Positions 1 to 8,732 of a stretch of 34,573 bases of DNA are shown in pieces. Where the stretch lies: contig JAGOJP010000009.1 of the NCBI GenBank assembly GCA_017995055.1, positions 1 through 34,573 on the forward strand, read 5' to 3'. How positions within the stretch are numbered: position 1 is the stretch's first letter; each line of letters opens with the position of its first letter. Under the pieces are notes generated by a model that did no database searches, had not been told where the DNA came from, and saw only the letters and a program-made list of their open reading frames with translations. Made by a program: the position numbers and the translations under genes. The stretch comes from Candidatus Omnitrophota bacterium. Its GTDB lineage: Bacteria; Omnitrophota; Gorgyraeia; Zapsychrales; JANLHA01.

Positions 1-1400
1 ATTGGATCACCGATCTGCACCGCCCCGGAAGAAACCACTTCCGAGTCCTTGGTCAACTCGGCGGAAGAAAACGTGGCCCCGTGAATGCCGTCCCGCCCTG
101 TCCGGCCTCCCGCGACGACAATAAGGTCCCCTTTCAGCGCCCTTTTAAATTCTTTGCCCTTCGGAATAATCCCGACATTGCCGCAGTACACCAACGGATT
201 CCCGACAAACCCGTCGTCAAAGACGATCGCCCCATTCACCGTCGGGATCCCCATTTTGTTGCCGTAATCGCGCACCCCAGACACCACCCCCTTCATAATC
301 CGTTTGGGATGGAGCGTCCCGGCCGGGAGTTCTTCCCGAGGGAAATCAGGGGGAGCAAAACAAAAAATGTCCGTGTTGCAGACTGGCTTGGCGCCCAGCC
401 CGGTGCCTAACACATCCCGGATGACCCCGCCGATACCGGTATTCGCCCCCCCGAAAGGTTCCAGCGCGGAAGGATGATTATGTGTTTCCACTTTAAAACA
501 CACATTCGTTTCTTTATCAAAACGAATCACTCCGGCGTTATCATGAAAAACCGAAACGCACCAGGGTTTGGCCAAATTTCTCGTGGCTTTGGCAATCGTC
601 GACTTCAACAAATTATTGATCACCCGTACTTTTTTCCGGCCGCGCTCCTCGAACTCATACCGGATTTTACCTCGAAACGTTTTGTGATGGCAATGCTCAC
701 TCCACGTCTGGGCAATCGTTTCCAGTTCGCAGTCGGTCGGGTTACGCCCGAGAGCCAGAAAATATTTCTGGATGGTCCGCATTTCCTCCCGGTTCAAAAA
801 CAGCTGGCCGTCGGCGCTGAGCTTCAACAGCTCTCTGCCGGAGGCCGAAAGAATCGGGACCGTGTAAACCTCTGCCGGGAACGATGGAACCGCCGGGGCG
901 TCCCCGTAAGAAAACTGAGGGGACTGAACGGCATGCTGAATCAATTTATTGGACAGGACTTTCTCGATAATCAAAGCGACCTGGCGCTTCGACAGGCTCC
1001 CGTATAAATAATATTTCTTCGCCGTCTTCACCCATTCCACAGGCCCCAGGCCCAGGTCCTTTATCCCCTTCATCGTCGAGGCCTCGGCCGGATCCATCAC
1101 CCCTGGATTATGGGCCACCTCAATTTCCGTGCAGGCCGATGATGACGGGCTGTTCACGGCGCGCTCTAAAAGGCTGCACGAATAATCCTGGGTCACCGGG
1201 TCCGCCAAAAGCCGGGAAGCGACAGTGACGACTTGTTCTTCTGATAAAGGAGCCTTCATCGTATAAAACTGGGAAACGTCTACACGGCTTAACGAGGTTA
1301 TCCCCAAGTCGGCAATATCACGCAACAGGCCAAGCCCCGCCGGGCCTGTCATTCCTGGTTTTTCTTTAATCTCAATACGCCAAATTATCGAGGATAACAT
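1..1400 (-). CDS. purL: Phosphoribosylformylglycinamidine synthase, PurS-PurL fusion (partial)
   Basis: Converts FGAR, ATP and glutamine-derived ammonia to FGAM in purine synthesis; cytoplasmic. I translated the minus strand from the ATG at 1400. The first ~75 residues (MLSSIIWRIEIKEKPG..., then GLGLLRDIADLGITSLSRVDV) read like a PurS domain. They are followed by a linker and a PurL core with the hallmarks QTWSEHCHHKTF, KVETHNHPSALEPFGGANTG and GGRTGRDGIHGATF. The gene runs off the left edge after about 466 codons, so roughly half is missing; fused PurSL proteins are near 950-1000 aa. No strong Shine-Dalgarno is visible, but starting at 1400 keeps the PurS strand intact; the ATG at 1468 is out of frame. 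It is the last visible gene of purB-purC-purL. A separate PurQ glutaminase would be expected elsewhere. Confidence 0.93.
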   Translation of the reverse strand, partial: MLSSIIWRIEIKEKPGMTGPAGLGLLRDIADLGITSLSRVDVSQFYTMKAPLSEEQVVTVASRLLADPVTQDYSCSLLERAVNSPSSSACTEIEVAHNPGVMDPAEASTMKGIKDLGLGPVEWVKTAKKYYLYGSLSKRQVALIIEKVLSNKLIQHAVQSPQFSYGDAPAVPSFPAEVYTVPILSASGRELLKLSADGQLFLNREEMRTIQKYFLALGRNPTDCELETIAQTWSEHCHHKTFRGKIRYEFEERGRKKVRVINNLLKSTIAKATRNLAKPWCVSVFHDNAGVIRFDKETNVCFKVETHNHPSALEPFGGANTGIGGVIRDVLGTGLGAKPVCNTDIFCFAPPDFPREELPAGTLHPKRIMKGVVSGVRDYGNKMGIPTVNGAIVFDDGFVGNPLVYCGNVGIIPKGKEFKRALKGDLIVVAGGRTGRDGIHGATFSSAELTKDSEVVSSGAVQIGDP

Positions 1401-1528
1401 GGTATTATGAAAAAAGTTGTCTTCGCTGTGCGCTGTTCCCCTGGGGGGTTTCCAAAGGGCAAAGCCATGAAGCGGAGGAACTTGGTTAATTGTTCAGAAA
1501 CAAGGGAAGGTCTTAACAAAAACACGCT

Positions 1529-2233
1529 CTAACGGCTGACCCGGCACAAAACTTCCTGGTAAGCCTCTTCAATCTCGCCCAGGTCTTTCCGGAAACGGTC
1601 TTTATCCAGCTTACGCCCCGACCCCACTTCCCACAGCCGGCAGGTGTCCGGTGAAATTTCGTCCGCGAGGATGATTTGTCCTTTATAACGGCCGAACTCC
1701 AGCTTAAAATCAACCAACGTGATGTTTAAGGATTTAAAAAACCTCGTCATGACATCGTTAATCCGAAACGTTAAGTCCTGAATAACCGTCATTTCCTCAT
1801 CCGTGGCCAAACCCAAAGCCCGGATATGATATTCATTGATCATGGGGTCATTTAAACGGTCTTCCTTGTAGCTAAACTCCAGGGTCGGGCACCGCAAAGG
1901 CATCCCTTCCTCCAGTCCCAGAAGGCGGCAAAGGCTGCCGGCGGCGACGTTGCGGACAATCACTTCCAAAGGAACGATTTCCACCCGTTTAACAAGCATC
2001 TCCCGGTCGCTGAGAAGTTTCTCAAAATGCGTGGGAATGCCTTCCGACTGCAGGAGCTCAAAAACTTTAGCGGAAATCTTGTTATTGACCACCCCTTTAT
2101 CGCGGATTGTCCCTTTCTTGGCCGCGTTAAACGCCGTTGCATCATCTTTAAAATACTGGATGATATAATCCGGGGAATCGGTCTCATAAAGAATTTTAGC
2201 CTTCCCTTCGTAAATCTTTTTTCCTTTTTCCAT
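1529..2233 (-). CDS. purC: Phosphoribosylaminoimidazole-succinocarboxamide synthase
   Basis: SAICAR synthetase: joins CAIR and aspartate using ATP. The 234-aa protein is full length for the short bacterial form. It starts [13 protein letters not shown] (classic N-terminus 'YEGKAK'), has the nucleotide-site region [17 protein letters not shown], the substrate motif [17 protein letters not shown] and the C-terminal signature [11 protein letters not shown]. It lies 43 bp downstream of purB and 128 bp upstream of purL, all in the same direction, so it is probably co-transcribed from the promoter in front of purB. Its product goes to PurB, encoded next door, which removes fumarate. Confidence 0.97.
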   Translation of the reverse strand: MEKGKKIYEGKAKILYETDSPDYIIQYFKDDATAFNAAKKGTIRDKGVVNNKISAKVFELLQSEGIPTHFEKLLSDREMLVKRVEIVPLEVIVRNVAAGSLCRLLGLEEGMPLRCPTLEFSYKEDRLNDPMINEYHIRALGLATDEEMTVIQDLTFRINDVMTRFFKSLNITLVDFKLEFGRYKGQIILADEISPDTCRLWEVGSGRKLDKDRFRKDLGEIEEAYQEVLCRVSR

Positions 2234-2276
2234 TGGAATAAGCCCTCAATATAAATTATTGAAAAACCAGTGATCC

Positions 2277-3572
2277 TTATTTTAAGCCAACGCGTTTATA
2301 GATCATATCCCGGTACCGGGCATAGTACTTAATATCAAAACACGCGTCAATCTCCGCGGTGCTGAGATGTTTACGCACTCTGCGGTCCCGGTAAAGGACG
2401 TCTTTGAACTCGGAGGTTTCTTTCCAGACCTGCATAGCACAATACTGAATAATTTCATAAGCGTCTTCCCGGGTCAGCCCCTTTTTCATGAGTTCCAGGA
2501 GGACCCGCTGGGAATAAATCAGGCCCTTGGTCTTACTGAGGCTGATGACCATATTTTTGGGATAGACCAGCAGGCCGTCAATAATAGGGATCAATTTATG
2601 CAGCATATAATGCAAAGCAATCGTGCTGTCCGGCAGGATGACCCTCTCTACGGAGGAATGGCTGATATCCCTTTCATGCCAAAGGCAAATATTTTCAAAA
2701 GCGGCCTGCGCATTCGCGCGAAGGATTCGGGAAAGCCCGGAAATCCTTTCGCAGGTCACGGGATTCCGTTTATGCGGCATGGCGGACGAACCGATTTGTC
2801 CCTTAAAAAACGGCTCCTCAACTTCGAGCACTTCTGTTTTCTGAAGCAGGCGGATTTCGGTCGCAAACTTATTCAGGGACGAGCCCACTAGTGCGAGCGT
2901 CGTCACAAATTGGCAATGAACGTCGCGCTGAATAATCTGCGTGGCGATATTCGCCGGCTTCAGCGCCAGCTTCTCGCATACATATTCCTCGACAGAAGGG
3001 TCAATATTGGCAAACGTACCGACCGCACCCGACAACTTGCCAATGCGCATCGCTTCCCTGGCCTGTTCCATACGCTCAATATTCCGTTTCGTTTCATCAT
3101 ACCAGACAGCCAGTTTCAAACCAAACGTAATGGGTTCGGCATGCACGCCATGAGTCCGGGCGATACAAAAGGTGTCTTTATATTTCTTCGCCTTGACTTT
3201 TAACGCAGTCAAAAGTTTTTTCAAATCACCGATCAGGATATCGCTGGCTTCAACGCACTGCACAGAAAGCGAGGTATCCAAAAGATCCGAGGAGGTCAAA
3301 CCCATGTGCAAATACCGGGCTTCCGGACCGAGATACTGCCCGACATTATTGATAAAAGCGACAATATCGTGCTTTGTCCTTTCTTCCAAGCGCTGAACCT
3401 CATCGATATCAAATTTAGCGTTTTTCTTTATTTTTTCCATGGCTTTCTTCGGAATAATCCCAAGTTTCGTCAATGCTTCACAAGCTAAAACTTCTATTTG
3501 AAGCATGATAGAAAATTTGTGTTCATCCGTCCAAATATTCCCCATCTTGGATAAAGTATAACGATCTATCAT
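2277..3572 (-). CDS. purB: Adenylosuccinate lyase
   Basis: Cleaves fumarate from SAICAR and from adenylosuccinate, so acts twice in purine synthesis; cytoplasmic homotetramer in the family. The 431-aa protein matches the usual 430-aa class. It has the fumarase/ASL superfamily signature GSSAMPHKRNPVTCE on the flexible catalytic loop, TSSDLLDTSLSVQ, and the catalytic-His segment ARTHGVHAEP. The ATG at 3572 is preceded by a good GGAG Shine-Dalgarno. It is the first gene of purB-purC-purL and sits about 40 bp downstream of a near-consensus promoter (3609-3637). Confidence 0.97.
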   Translation of the reverse strand: MIDRYTLSKMGNIWTDEHKFSIMLQIEVLACEALTKLGIIPKKAMEKIKKNAKFDIDEVQRLEERTKHDIVAFINNVGQYLGPEARYLHMGLTSSDLLDTSLSVQCVEASDILIGDLKKLLTALKVKAKKYKDTFCIARTHGVHAEPITFGLKLAVWYDETKRNIERMEQAREAMRIGKLSGAVGTFANIDPSVEEYVCEKLALKPANIATQIIQRDVHCQFVTTLALVGSSLNKFATEIRLLQKTEVLEVEEPFFKGQIGSSAMPHKRNPVTCERISGLSRILRANAQAAFENICLWHERDISHSSVERVILPDSTIALHYMLHKLIPIIDGLLVYPKNMVISLSKTKGLIYSQRVLLELMKKGLTREDAYEIIQYCAMQVWKETSEFKDVLYRDRRVRKHLSTAEIDACFDIKYYARYRDMIYKRVGLK

Positions 3573-3608
3573 AAAATTACTCCTTTTTTTTGGATTATAA
3601 ACGCATGT

Positions 3609-3637
3609 AATATAGCAAATTATGGTTTATTGGTCAA
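3609..3637 (-). promoter_or_regulatory. Sigma70-type promoter of purB-purC-purL
   Basis: On the minus strand, TTGACC (3632-3637) and TATATT (3609-3614) are separated by exactly 17 bp; each box matches five of six consensus bases. The expected start point is about 30 nt upstream of the purB ATG. The AT-rich palindrome at 3667-3690 lies just upstream of the -35 box. Confidence 0.7.
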
Positions 3638-3666
3638 TGAGTTTCGCAACAAAATTTAGTATATAT

Positions 3667-3690
3667 AATATTAATATTTATATTAATATT
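3667..3690. repeat. AT-only perfect palindrome upstream of the pur promoter
   Basis: Two 11-bp arms (AATATTAATAT and ATATTAATATT) flank a 2-bp TT spacer with no mismatch. It starts 30 bp upstream of the purB -35 box, between the converging-side PilZ gene end and the purine operon. It could be an operator, an UP-like element, or chance in a very AT-rich spacer (about 3640-3735). Confidence 0.5.
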
Positions 3691-3735
3691 TTATAAATAC
3701 TTATTTTATTTAACCTTTTTGTCATTAAAGTGAAA

Positions 3736-4098
3736 TTAAAATATAAAGGAAGGTTTGCGCACAAGCCGGTACATTCTCTGAATTTGCATAAAATTATCTT
3801 TATGAAATTTCAGTCCGACATCCCAAAGCCGGGGGGACTTTTCTTCAACCCACATGACACGGCCATTCAAAGACAGAGGGCTTCCGCCGTCAGGCAGCTT
3901 AACCAGCAGAGACACGCTGTCCTTCACGTACACACGCTCTGAAGTGGAAAATTTCGCTCCCTGGGCAGAAGCGTCGCGGAGGAAAACATTGGTTCCGTAA
4001 TCCTGCGGAGAATGTTGGTACTTGACAGGGAACCGCACTGGAAAACGTTCGAACAACCGGTTATCGTTTTCCAAAGGGCACATAAGATTCTTCTTCAT
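3736..4098 (-). CDS. PilZ-domain protein
   Basis: Predicted cyclic-di-GMP-binding protein of 120 aa, essentially one PilZ domain. The c-di-GMP motif parts are visible: an RxxxR element near residue 14 (RLFERFPVRF) and D-A-S-A-x-G at about residue 43 (DASAQGAKF), followed by the beta-barrel with MWVEEKSPRLWDVGLKF. There is no other domain, signal peptide or membrane segment. It follows a second PilZ gene with only a 9-bp gap, so the two are very likely one transcript. The window's REC-EAL protein (19-20 kb) would hydrolyse the same messenger. The output target cannot be told. Confidence 0.85.
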   Translation of the reverse strand: MKKNLMCPLENDNRLFERFPVRFPVKYQHSPQDYGTNVFLRDASAQGAKFSTSERVYVKDSVSLLVKLPDGGSPLSLNGRVMWVEEKSPRLWDVGLKFHKDNFMQIQRMYRLVRKPSFIF

Positions 4099-4107
4099 AA
4101 GGCTCGA

Positions 4108-4458
4108 TTATTTGGAATACCGGGAAGGTTCCATTTTGAAATAATTCTTTAACCGGGACCGGGATCCGGAACCGACTTCTTCGCAGAAAGACATCCCCAC
4201 CCGGTAATAATCCGCATGCTGGGCTTTCTCAACCCACCTGACTTCTCCCAACACCAGTACCGGCTGTTCCTCCGGGCCCAGGTCTATTTGCACGACGATC
4301 TTCTCATGGACAGGTATCGCCTTATTAGAAATCAACCCCACGCCACCCTGACAAATATCCACCGTGCGGATCCCCTCAAAAACACCCCCCTCTTTCCCGT
4401 CAACAGGAACGGCGCACAACTGTCTCGACATCCTTCTTTGTTCGGTTTTTTTTCTCAT
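4108..4458 (-). CDS. PilZ-domain protein
   Basis: Second single-domain PilZ protein, 116 aa from the start chosen here. It shows RRMSR (RxxxR) close to the N-terminus and VDICQGGVGLIS (D-x-x-x-G-G, the second half of the c-di-GMP site), then a barrel with EVRWVEKAQHADYYRVGMSF. The open frame extends upstream to 4533, but the -35 and -10 boxes of a good promoter (4505-4533) lie inside that extension. The ATG at 4458 has an AAGGAAA Shine-Dalgarno, so I start there (protein begins MRKKTEQRR). Co-transcribed with the PilZ gene just downstream; the two are diverged in sequence. Confidence 0.85.
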   Translation of the reverse strand: MRKKTEQRRMSRQLCAVPVDGKEGGVFEGIRTVDICQGGVGLISNKAIPVHEKIVVQIDLGPEEQPVLVLGEVRWVEKAQHADYYRVGMSFCEEVGSGSRSRLKNYFKMEPSRYSK

Positions 4459-4504
4459 AAGGTTTTCCTTGTGACCGCGGTCATTAAACTTCATATCTAA
4501 ATTA

Positions 4505-4533
4505 ATTTTATGCTTTACCTTCGCAATAATCAA
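4505..4533 (-). promoter_or_regulatory. Promoter of the two PilZ genes
   Basis: Minus-strand TTGATT (4528-4533) and TAAAAT (4505-4510) with a 17-bp spacer. It places transcription start near 4498, about 40 nt upstream of the ATG at 4458, and argues against the longer upstream reading of that gene. Confidence 0.6.
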
Positions 4534-4667
4534 TATAATTATTGGATAATTTCAGGGAACACGCGAAGGATTCCCCGTCCCGAAAACTTTTAAAAATTTT
4601 TCTAAGAGCCCGCCGCTTGCATGGCCTTCGCGCCGGGTGTTATTCCAATAAATTTATTTATAAAATA

Positions 4668-4696
4668 TTGAACCCGCCATAGTTCCATGTTATATT
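4668..4696 (+). promoter_or_regulatory. Promoter of the small membrane protein / CvpA-like pair
   Basis: Plus-strand TTGAAC (4668-4673) and TATATT (4691-4696), spacer 17 bp, 19 bp upstream of the ATG at 4716. It is back-to-back with the PilZ promoter about 135 bp away. Confidence 0.55.
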
Positions 4697-4715
4697 CGAG
4701 CCGAGGATTATCTTT

Positions 4716-5072
4716 ATGGAAGAACCGGACAAAACAGCCCCGGACCGGGAGAGCAACCGGCTCGCGGAAGAACGCCAGCGCCTTGAGGAAGAATACAAAA
4801 AGCGCGGGGCGCAATCTATTTCCTACAAGGATTATATTGCGCAAAGGGAGAAGAAAAGAAACCGGAAAAAAATCACGATCCCTTTGCATATCAAATTTAT
4901 CCTGGGAACCCCGTTTCTTATCCTCTTCGGTTATGGCATTTTTTTTATCCCCTGGATTATTTACGTCGTGCTTACGCACCCGGAAGAAAAAGCGGCCGAC
5001 AGAAAAAAAGACGAAACAAGCATTGCGGACAAGAAAGACCGCACGACGAAGGAGAGAACGTCCCGGCGGTAA
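4716..5072 (+). CDS. Small membrane protein, charged ends, unknown function
   Basis: I do not recognise a family. The 118-aa product has a highly charged N-terminal half (residues 1-52, rich in E, R, K, likely helical or coiled coil), then a hydrophobic stretch at about residues 57-86 (IKFILGTPFLILFGYGIFFI and on), long enough for one long or two short membrane helices. The tail after that is very charged (K, D, E, R). The start has GAGGAT upstream and a promoter at 4668-4696. It is followed 43 bp later by a CvpA-like membrane protein on the same strand, so the two probably act at the inner membrane together. Confidence 0.7.
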   Translation: MEEPDKTAPDRESNRLAEERQRLEEEYKKRGAQSISYKDYIAQREKKRNRKKITIPLHIKFILGTPFLILFGYGIFFIPWIIYVVLTHPEEKAADRKKDETSIADKKDRTTKERTSRR

Positions 5073-5115
5073 AAAACTTTAATGGATGCGGGTATTCTCA
5101 CAGAAGGGGGAAACG

Positions 5116-5850
5116 ATGACATACACAGATTACGGTATCGTGTTGGCGGGACTCATACTTTTCTTCAGCGGGTACAGAAACGGGCTATGCCGCACCCTCA
5201 GCGGCCCGGTGGCCTTCCTCCTCTGTTGCGTCGGAGCCGTCATCTATTACGATATCACAGGGAACATCCTCTACGCATTGATGATCGCCTCTATCGGAAC
5301 GCTCCTGCTGTCCATGGCCTTCCGGCTGGTCCTGATGATCGGGAAATCCACCATCGGGAAAACCGGAAACGACACAACGATTCTCTTAAGCCGCATTCTG
5401 GGCGGGCTTGTGAACCTCGCCTGGAGAGGGAGCCTCCTGTTCGGGATTCTTTTTCTGGTCACCCTTATCCCTTTTAACGCGCTGAATCTGGGGACGATTA
5501 AAAACGACATCAACGGATCGGTTTCCTTCTCTATCCTGAACCGATTTGTTTTAAACCGTATCCCCCAGACCAAAAAGATCAAACAGGCTTTCCGTGTCCT
5601 CGAAAATCCCAAAAAGCTGCAGACCTTATCCATGGACCCGGAGTACAAAGCCCTTTTATCCGACCCCAAAGTAAAAGACATCACGGAAGATCAGGAAATA
5701 CAGAAGTTGATAAATAAACAAGATTACCTAAAACTGCTTTCACACCCGAAGATCAAATCTCTTATGAAGGATGACACGCTATTAGAGAAAATAGCGCGGT
5801 TAAGCGAATCTTTGACGCGGGAAACCCCTGGGGGGAAGACAGCCCCTTAA
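5116..5850 (+). CDS. CvpA-family-like membrane protein
   Basis: The 244-aa protein has four hydrophobic segments in the first ~130 residues, with the CvpA-like layout: an opening YTDYGIVLAGLILFFSGYRNG with a GxxxG-like small-residue pattern, a second helix LLCCVGAVIYYDI, and later RGSLLFGILFLVTLIPF. A soluble C-terminal tail of about 110 residues follows, with repeated short units such as 'SDPKVKDITED' and 'SHPKIKSLMKDD' that resemble helical repeats. CvpA proteins affect colicin V secretion, envelope stress or purine-linked phenotypes in other bacteria, but the assignment rests on topology and is not certain. I start at the ATG at 5116 because AGGGGG precedes it; the frame is open to 5086. 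Confidence 0.65.
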   Translation: MTYTDYGIVLAGLILFFSGYRNGLCRTLSGPVAFLLCCVGAVIYYDITGNILYALMIASIGTLLLSMAFRLVLMIGKSTIGKTGNDTTILLSRILGGLVNLAWRGSLLFGILFLVTLIPFNALNLGTIKNDINGSVSFSILNRFVLNRIPQTKKIKQAFRVLENPKKLQTLSMDPEYKALLSDPKVKDITEDQEIQKLINKQDYLKLLSHPKIKSLMKDDTLLEKIARLSESLTRETPGGKTAP

Positions 5851-5891
5851 TATCCGCAGCAATCCTGATGCCATTTCCGGAACGGGCGGGC

Positions 5892-7313
5892 TTATTTCCC
5901 GATGCAGAATTCCGAAAAAATTTTATCCAGCAATTCCTCACTGGCGTCCCGTCCTGTAATCTGATCCAGCGCCCGGACGGCGGCCTTAATATTTTCCGAA
6001 ACAAATTCCCAGGACAACCCCGACTTCAGATGAGCACACGCCTCCAGCAAAAAACCTTCGGCCTGATGAAGCGATTCCACATGCCGCGTGTTGCTGACTA
6101 CGACGTTCCGGCAATAATGCGCCTCATCCGGGACAGCGGCCTGCGACATCCTTTCCCCAAGCAACGAAACCCCTTCTCCGGTAAGGGCAGAAACACAGAC
6201 AACAGCCCGATCCGGGAAAAACTGTCTCACGCCGGGATCATTCTGGCGCGGCAGATCGCATTTATTCACGACAACCAGGACATTTTTATCCTGAACAGCC
6301 GGGATCAACTCCTGGTCTTCCGCCGTCAGCTCCGCAGAACCGTCGACGACAAACAAAATCAAATCTGCGCTTTCCACGCAGAGACGGCTGCGCCGGACAG
6401 CCTCCTCTTCCAGGGAATTTCGAGGGCAAAGGATTCCGGCCGTATCAACAAGTTGAAAAGGAATTCCATTGATCGAGACGGTTTCCTCGATGGTGTCCCG
6501 CGTGGTCCCTTCAACAGGGCTGACAATCGCCCTCGGCTGCCGCAGAAGCCGGTTCAAAAGCGATGATTTCCCGACATTCGGCTTTCCGCAAATGACCGCT
6601 TTCACCCCGTCTTTCAAAACGCGCCCCTGGGTTGATGTGGCGGCCAACTCCCGGATTTCTCCGCAGACCTGTTCTATCGAGACCAGCGGGCCGTCCGGGT
6701 GATGGACACGGTCCGGCTGCGGGATATCCTCTTCCGGAAAATTCACTGCGGCCTCCAGCCGGGCATAAACATCCATCAGCTGTTCCCGGATTGTTCCCAA
6801 AGCAACAGTCAGGTCCCCTTTCAATTGCTGCGCGCTGACTTTCACAAACGCTTCGGTTTTGGAACGGATAATATCCAGGACCGCTTCCGCCTGTGTCAAA
6901 TCAATCCGGCCCTTTAAAAACGCCCTCTTCGTGAATTCGCCCGGTTCCGCCAGGCGTGCCCCGTGCTCAACGGCCAGCCGTAAAACCGTCTGTAAGATAA
7001 CCGCGCCGCCATGACAATTCAGCTCCACCGTGTCTTCACCGGTATAAGACCGCGGCCCGCGCATCACGACAACAAGCGCTTCATCAATAAGCTCGAAAGA
7101 ATCTCCCTCTCCCGGCCCGCGCTGAACCACATGCCCGAAATGGACAGTATGACTCGCGCATTCAGACGGGAGCTTGCCGCGTGGAATGCGAAAAATTTTG
7201 TCCGCAACAGCCAAGGCCCGGGGCCCGCTTAAGCGGACAATGCAGATTCCGCCCTGACCGGGAGGCGTCGCGATTGCTGCAATCGTGTCATCAAATTTAT
7301 ATAAAGGATCCAT
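5892..7313 (-). CDS. mnmE: tRNA uridine-5-carboxymethylaminomethyl(34) synthesis GTPase MnmE
   Basis: With MnmG, modifies the wobble uridine of several tRNAs. The 473-aa protein has the N-terminal folate-binding TrmE domain (DDTIAAIATPPGQGGICIVR, then GEFTKRAFLKGRIDLTQAEA). An inserted G domain follows with GKPNVGKSSLLN (G1), GTTRDT (G2), DTAGI (G3) and NKCD (G4). The C-terminus is the conserved FCIGK whose cysteine is essential in the family. It is the last gene of purH-folC-mnmE, 15 bp after folC. MnmE uses a methylene-folate donor, which fits its place beside folC. Confidence 0.98.
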   Translation of the reverse strand: MDPLYKFDDTIAAIATPPGQGGICIVRLSGPRALAVADKIFRIPRGKLPSECASHTVHFGHVVQRGPGEGDSFELIDEALVVVMRGPRSYTGEDTVELNCHGGAVILQTVLRLAVEHGARLAEPGEFTKRAFLKGRIDLTQAEAVLDIIRSKTEAFVKVSAQQLKGDLTVALGTIREQLMDVYARLEAAVNFPEEDIPQPDRVHHPDGPLVSIEQVCGEIRELAATSTQGRVLKDGVKAVICGKPNVGKSSLLNRLLRQPRAIVSPVEGTTRDTIEETVSINGIPFQLVDTAGILCPRNSLEEEAVRRSRLCVESADLILFVVDGSAELTAEDQELIPAVQDKNVLVVVNKCDLPRQNDPGVRQFFPDRAVVCVSALTGEGVSLLGERMSQAAVPDEAHYCRNVVVSNTRHVESLHQAEGFLLEACAHLKSGLSWEFVSENIKAAVRALDQITGRDASEELLDKIFSEFCIGK

Positions 7314-7328
7314 GTCTTCCCCGTCTCT

Positions 7329-8720
7329 TCAGGAAACCTTGTCCGCGGACTTCCCGGCGAATGACGGGAAAAATTCTTTTCCCGCTTCCGCCGCAACAAA
7401 AACCGACCCCGCCACCACAATAACGTCGTCCTTCCCGGCCCGGGTCAAAGCCATCGCCACCCCCTCCTGGACATGGCGCGAAACAGTAAACGGTTGCCCC
7501 CGGAAAATATCCCGGATTTTCAGATCATCCAGATCGGCGGCCCGGGGATGCCCGGCCTTTGTTATAATAACCTCACGCGCGACACTCGCCAAATGCCGGC
7601 ATATTCCGTGCAGATCTTTATCCCGGGATATCCCTAAAACCAAAATAACCTGCTTTCCCGGGAAACATTCGCGTACCGTTTCCGCCAGGGCCCGGGCCGA
7701 ATCCGAATTATGGGCCACATCCAAAACAACGATGGGATCAGACCTCACAATCTGAAACCTCCCCGGCCAAAGCGTTGCGGCGATGCCTTTCTGCACCGCT
7801 TGCGCGGGAATCTTTAATCGCGACGTCTCTGTCAGACATTCTATCATCCCGACAGCCAAAGCGGCGTTTTCTCTCTGATGGGTTCCCATCAGCCCGGTCG
7901 TGACCGTATAATCCGCCCTTCTCCCCCGCACCCCAAAGTCCTGCCGGTCCCCTCTTTTGTCCGCCTCCAAAACTCCAAAATCCTTCCCGGAAAAAAACGC
8001 TTTACAGCCGATATCCTTGATCCGCTGCCGTATAACCGCCTCGGCCGCAGGGGGCTGGTTTGCCACGACCACGTTCTGCCCCGCTGTTTTTATAATTCCC
8101 GCCTTTTCACGGGCAATGGACGCCAGCGAAGCTCCCAGGATCTGGGTATGATCCATGCTCACCGGGGTCAGACCGCATACGGCAGAATCCACGACATTGG
8201 TCGCGTCCAGCCTCCCGCCCATCCCTGTTTCCAGGACAACACAATCCACCCGTTTGATTTTAAAATACAACAAAGCCGCCAAGGTCAGGACTTCAAAATA
8301 CGTCAAACGCCCCAGGGCACCTTCTTTCCGCACCGGCTCCAGAACCGGCCGCATCCTCTCAAAAATTCCGCAAAACTCCTCTTCACGGATGCACCCTTCA
8401 AACAACTCCGGCTGCCCGGTCCCGCTTCCCGGGCTCAAAATCCGGATCCGTTCTTTCACATCCCACCAATGCGGAGACGTATATAAACCTGCCGTATACC
8501 CGGCTTCTCTTAAAATATACGCCGCATAAGCGCACGTTGACCCCTTCCCTTTGGTGCCGGCGACATGGACAAAAACCATATCCTTATGCGGGTCCCCCAA
8601 AAGACCGAGGACATGCTCGACTCGTTTCAGCTTAAATACTTCCGAAGAAAAAGCGGTGGGCGCTAATTTTTCCAGGTTTAAAAAAGAATCAAGATAAATT
8701 CTGACGTCCTGGGGGGTCAT
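7329..8720 (-). CDS. folC: Folylpolyglutamate synthase / dihydrofolate synthase
   Basis: Adds glutamate to dihydropteroate and/or polyglutamylates folates, using ATP; a Mur-ligase-like enzyme. The 463-aa length is normal. Visible motifs: P-loop VAGTKGKGSTCAYAA, the LETGMGGRLDATN segment, SMDHTQILG with the metal-site His, and VLDVAHNSDSARAL at the domain junction, where the family often has DGAHN. It lies 12 bp downstream of purH and 15 bp upstream of mnmE, an obvious operon. PurH consumes 10-formyl-THF and MnmE also uses a folate, so the three share one-carbon chemistry. Whether it is mono- or bifunctional cannot be read from sequence. Confidence 0.96.
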   Translation of the reverse strand: MTPQDVRIYLDSFLNLEKLAPTAFSSEVFKLKRVEHVLGLLGDPHKDMVFVHVAGTKGKGSTCAYAAYILREAGYTAGLYTSPHWWDVKERIRILSPGSGTGQPELFEGCIREEEFCGIFERMRPVLEPVRKEGALGRLTYFEVLTLAALLYFKIKRVDCVVLETGMGGRLDATNVVDSAVCGLTPVSMDHTQILGASLASIAREKAGIIKTAGQNVVVANQPPAAEAVIRQRIKDIGCKAFFSGKDFGVLEADKRGDRQDFGVRGRRADYTVTTGLMGTHQRENAALAVGMIECLTETSRLKIPAQAVQKGIAATLWPGRFQIVRSDPIVVLDVAHNSDSARALAETVRECFPGKQVILVLGISRDKDLHGICRHLASVAREVIITKAGHPRAADLDDLKIRDIFRGQPFTVSRHVQEGVAMALTRAGKDDVIVVAGSVFVAAEAGKEFFPSFAGKSADKVS

Positions 8721-8732
8721 GGGGCAAGGAAA

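Noticed and set aside
1401-1468. Earlier ATG (1468) for purL
   Set aside because: Out of frame with the PurS/PurL reading; the ATG at 1400 is the first in frame that preserves the PurS head.
5868-6566. Plus-strand ORF of 232 codons opposite mnmE
   Set aside because: Antisense shadow of a clear mnmE; Arg/Pro-rich with no family pattern. The same applies to long plus-strand ORFs opposite purL, folC and purB.
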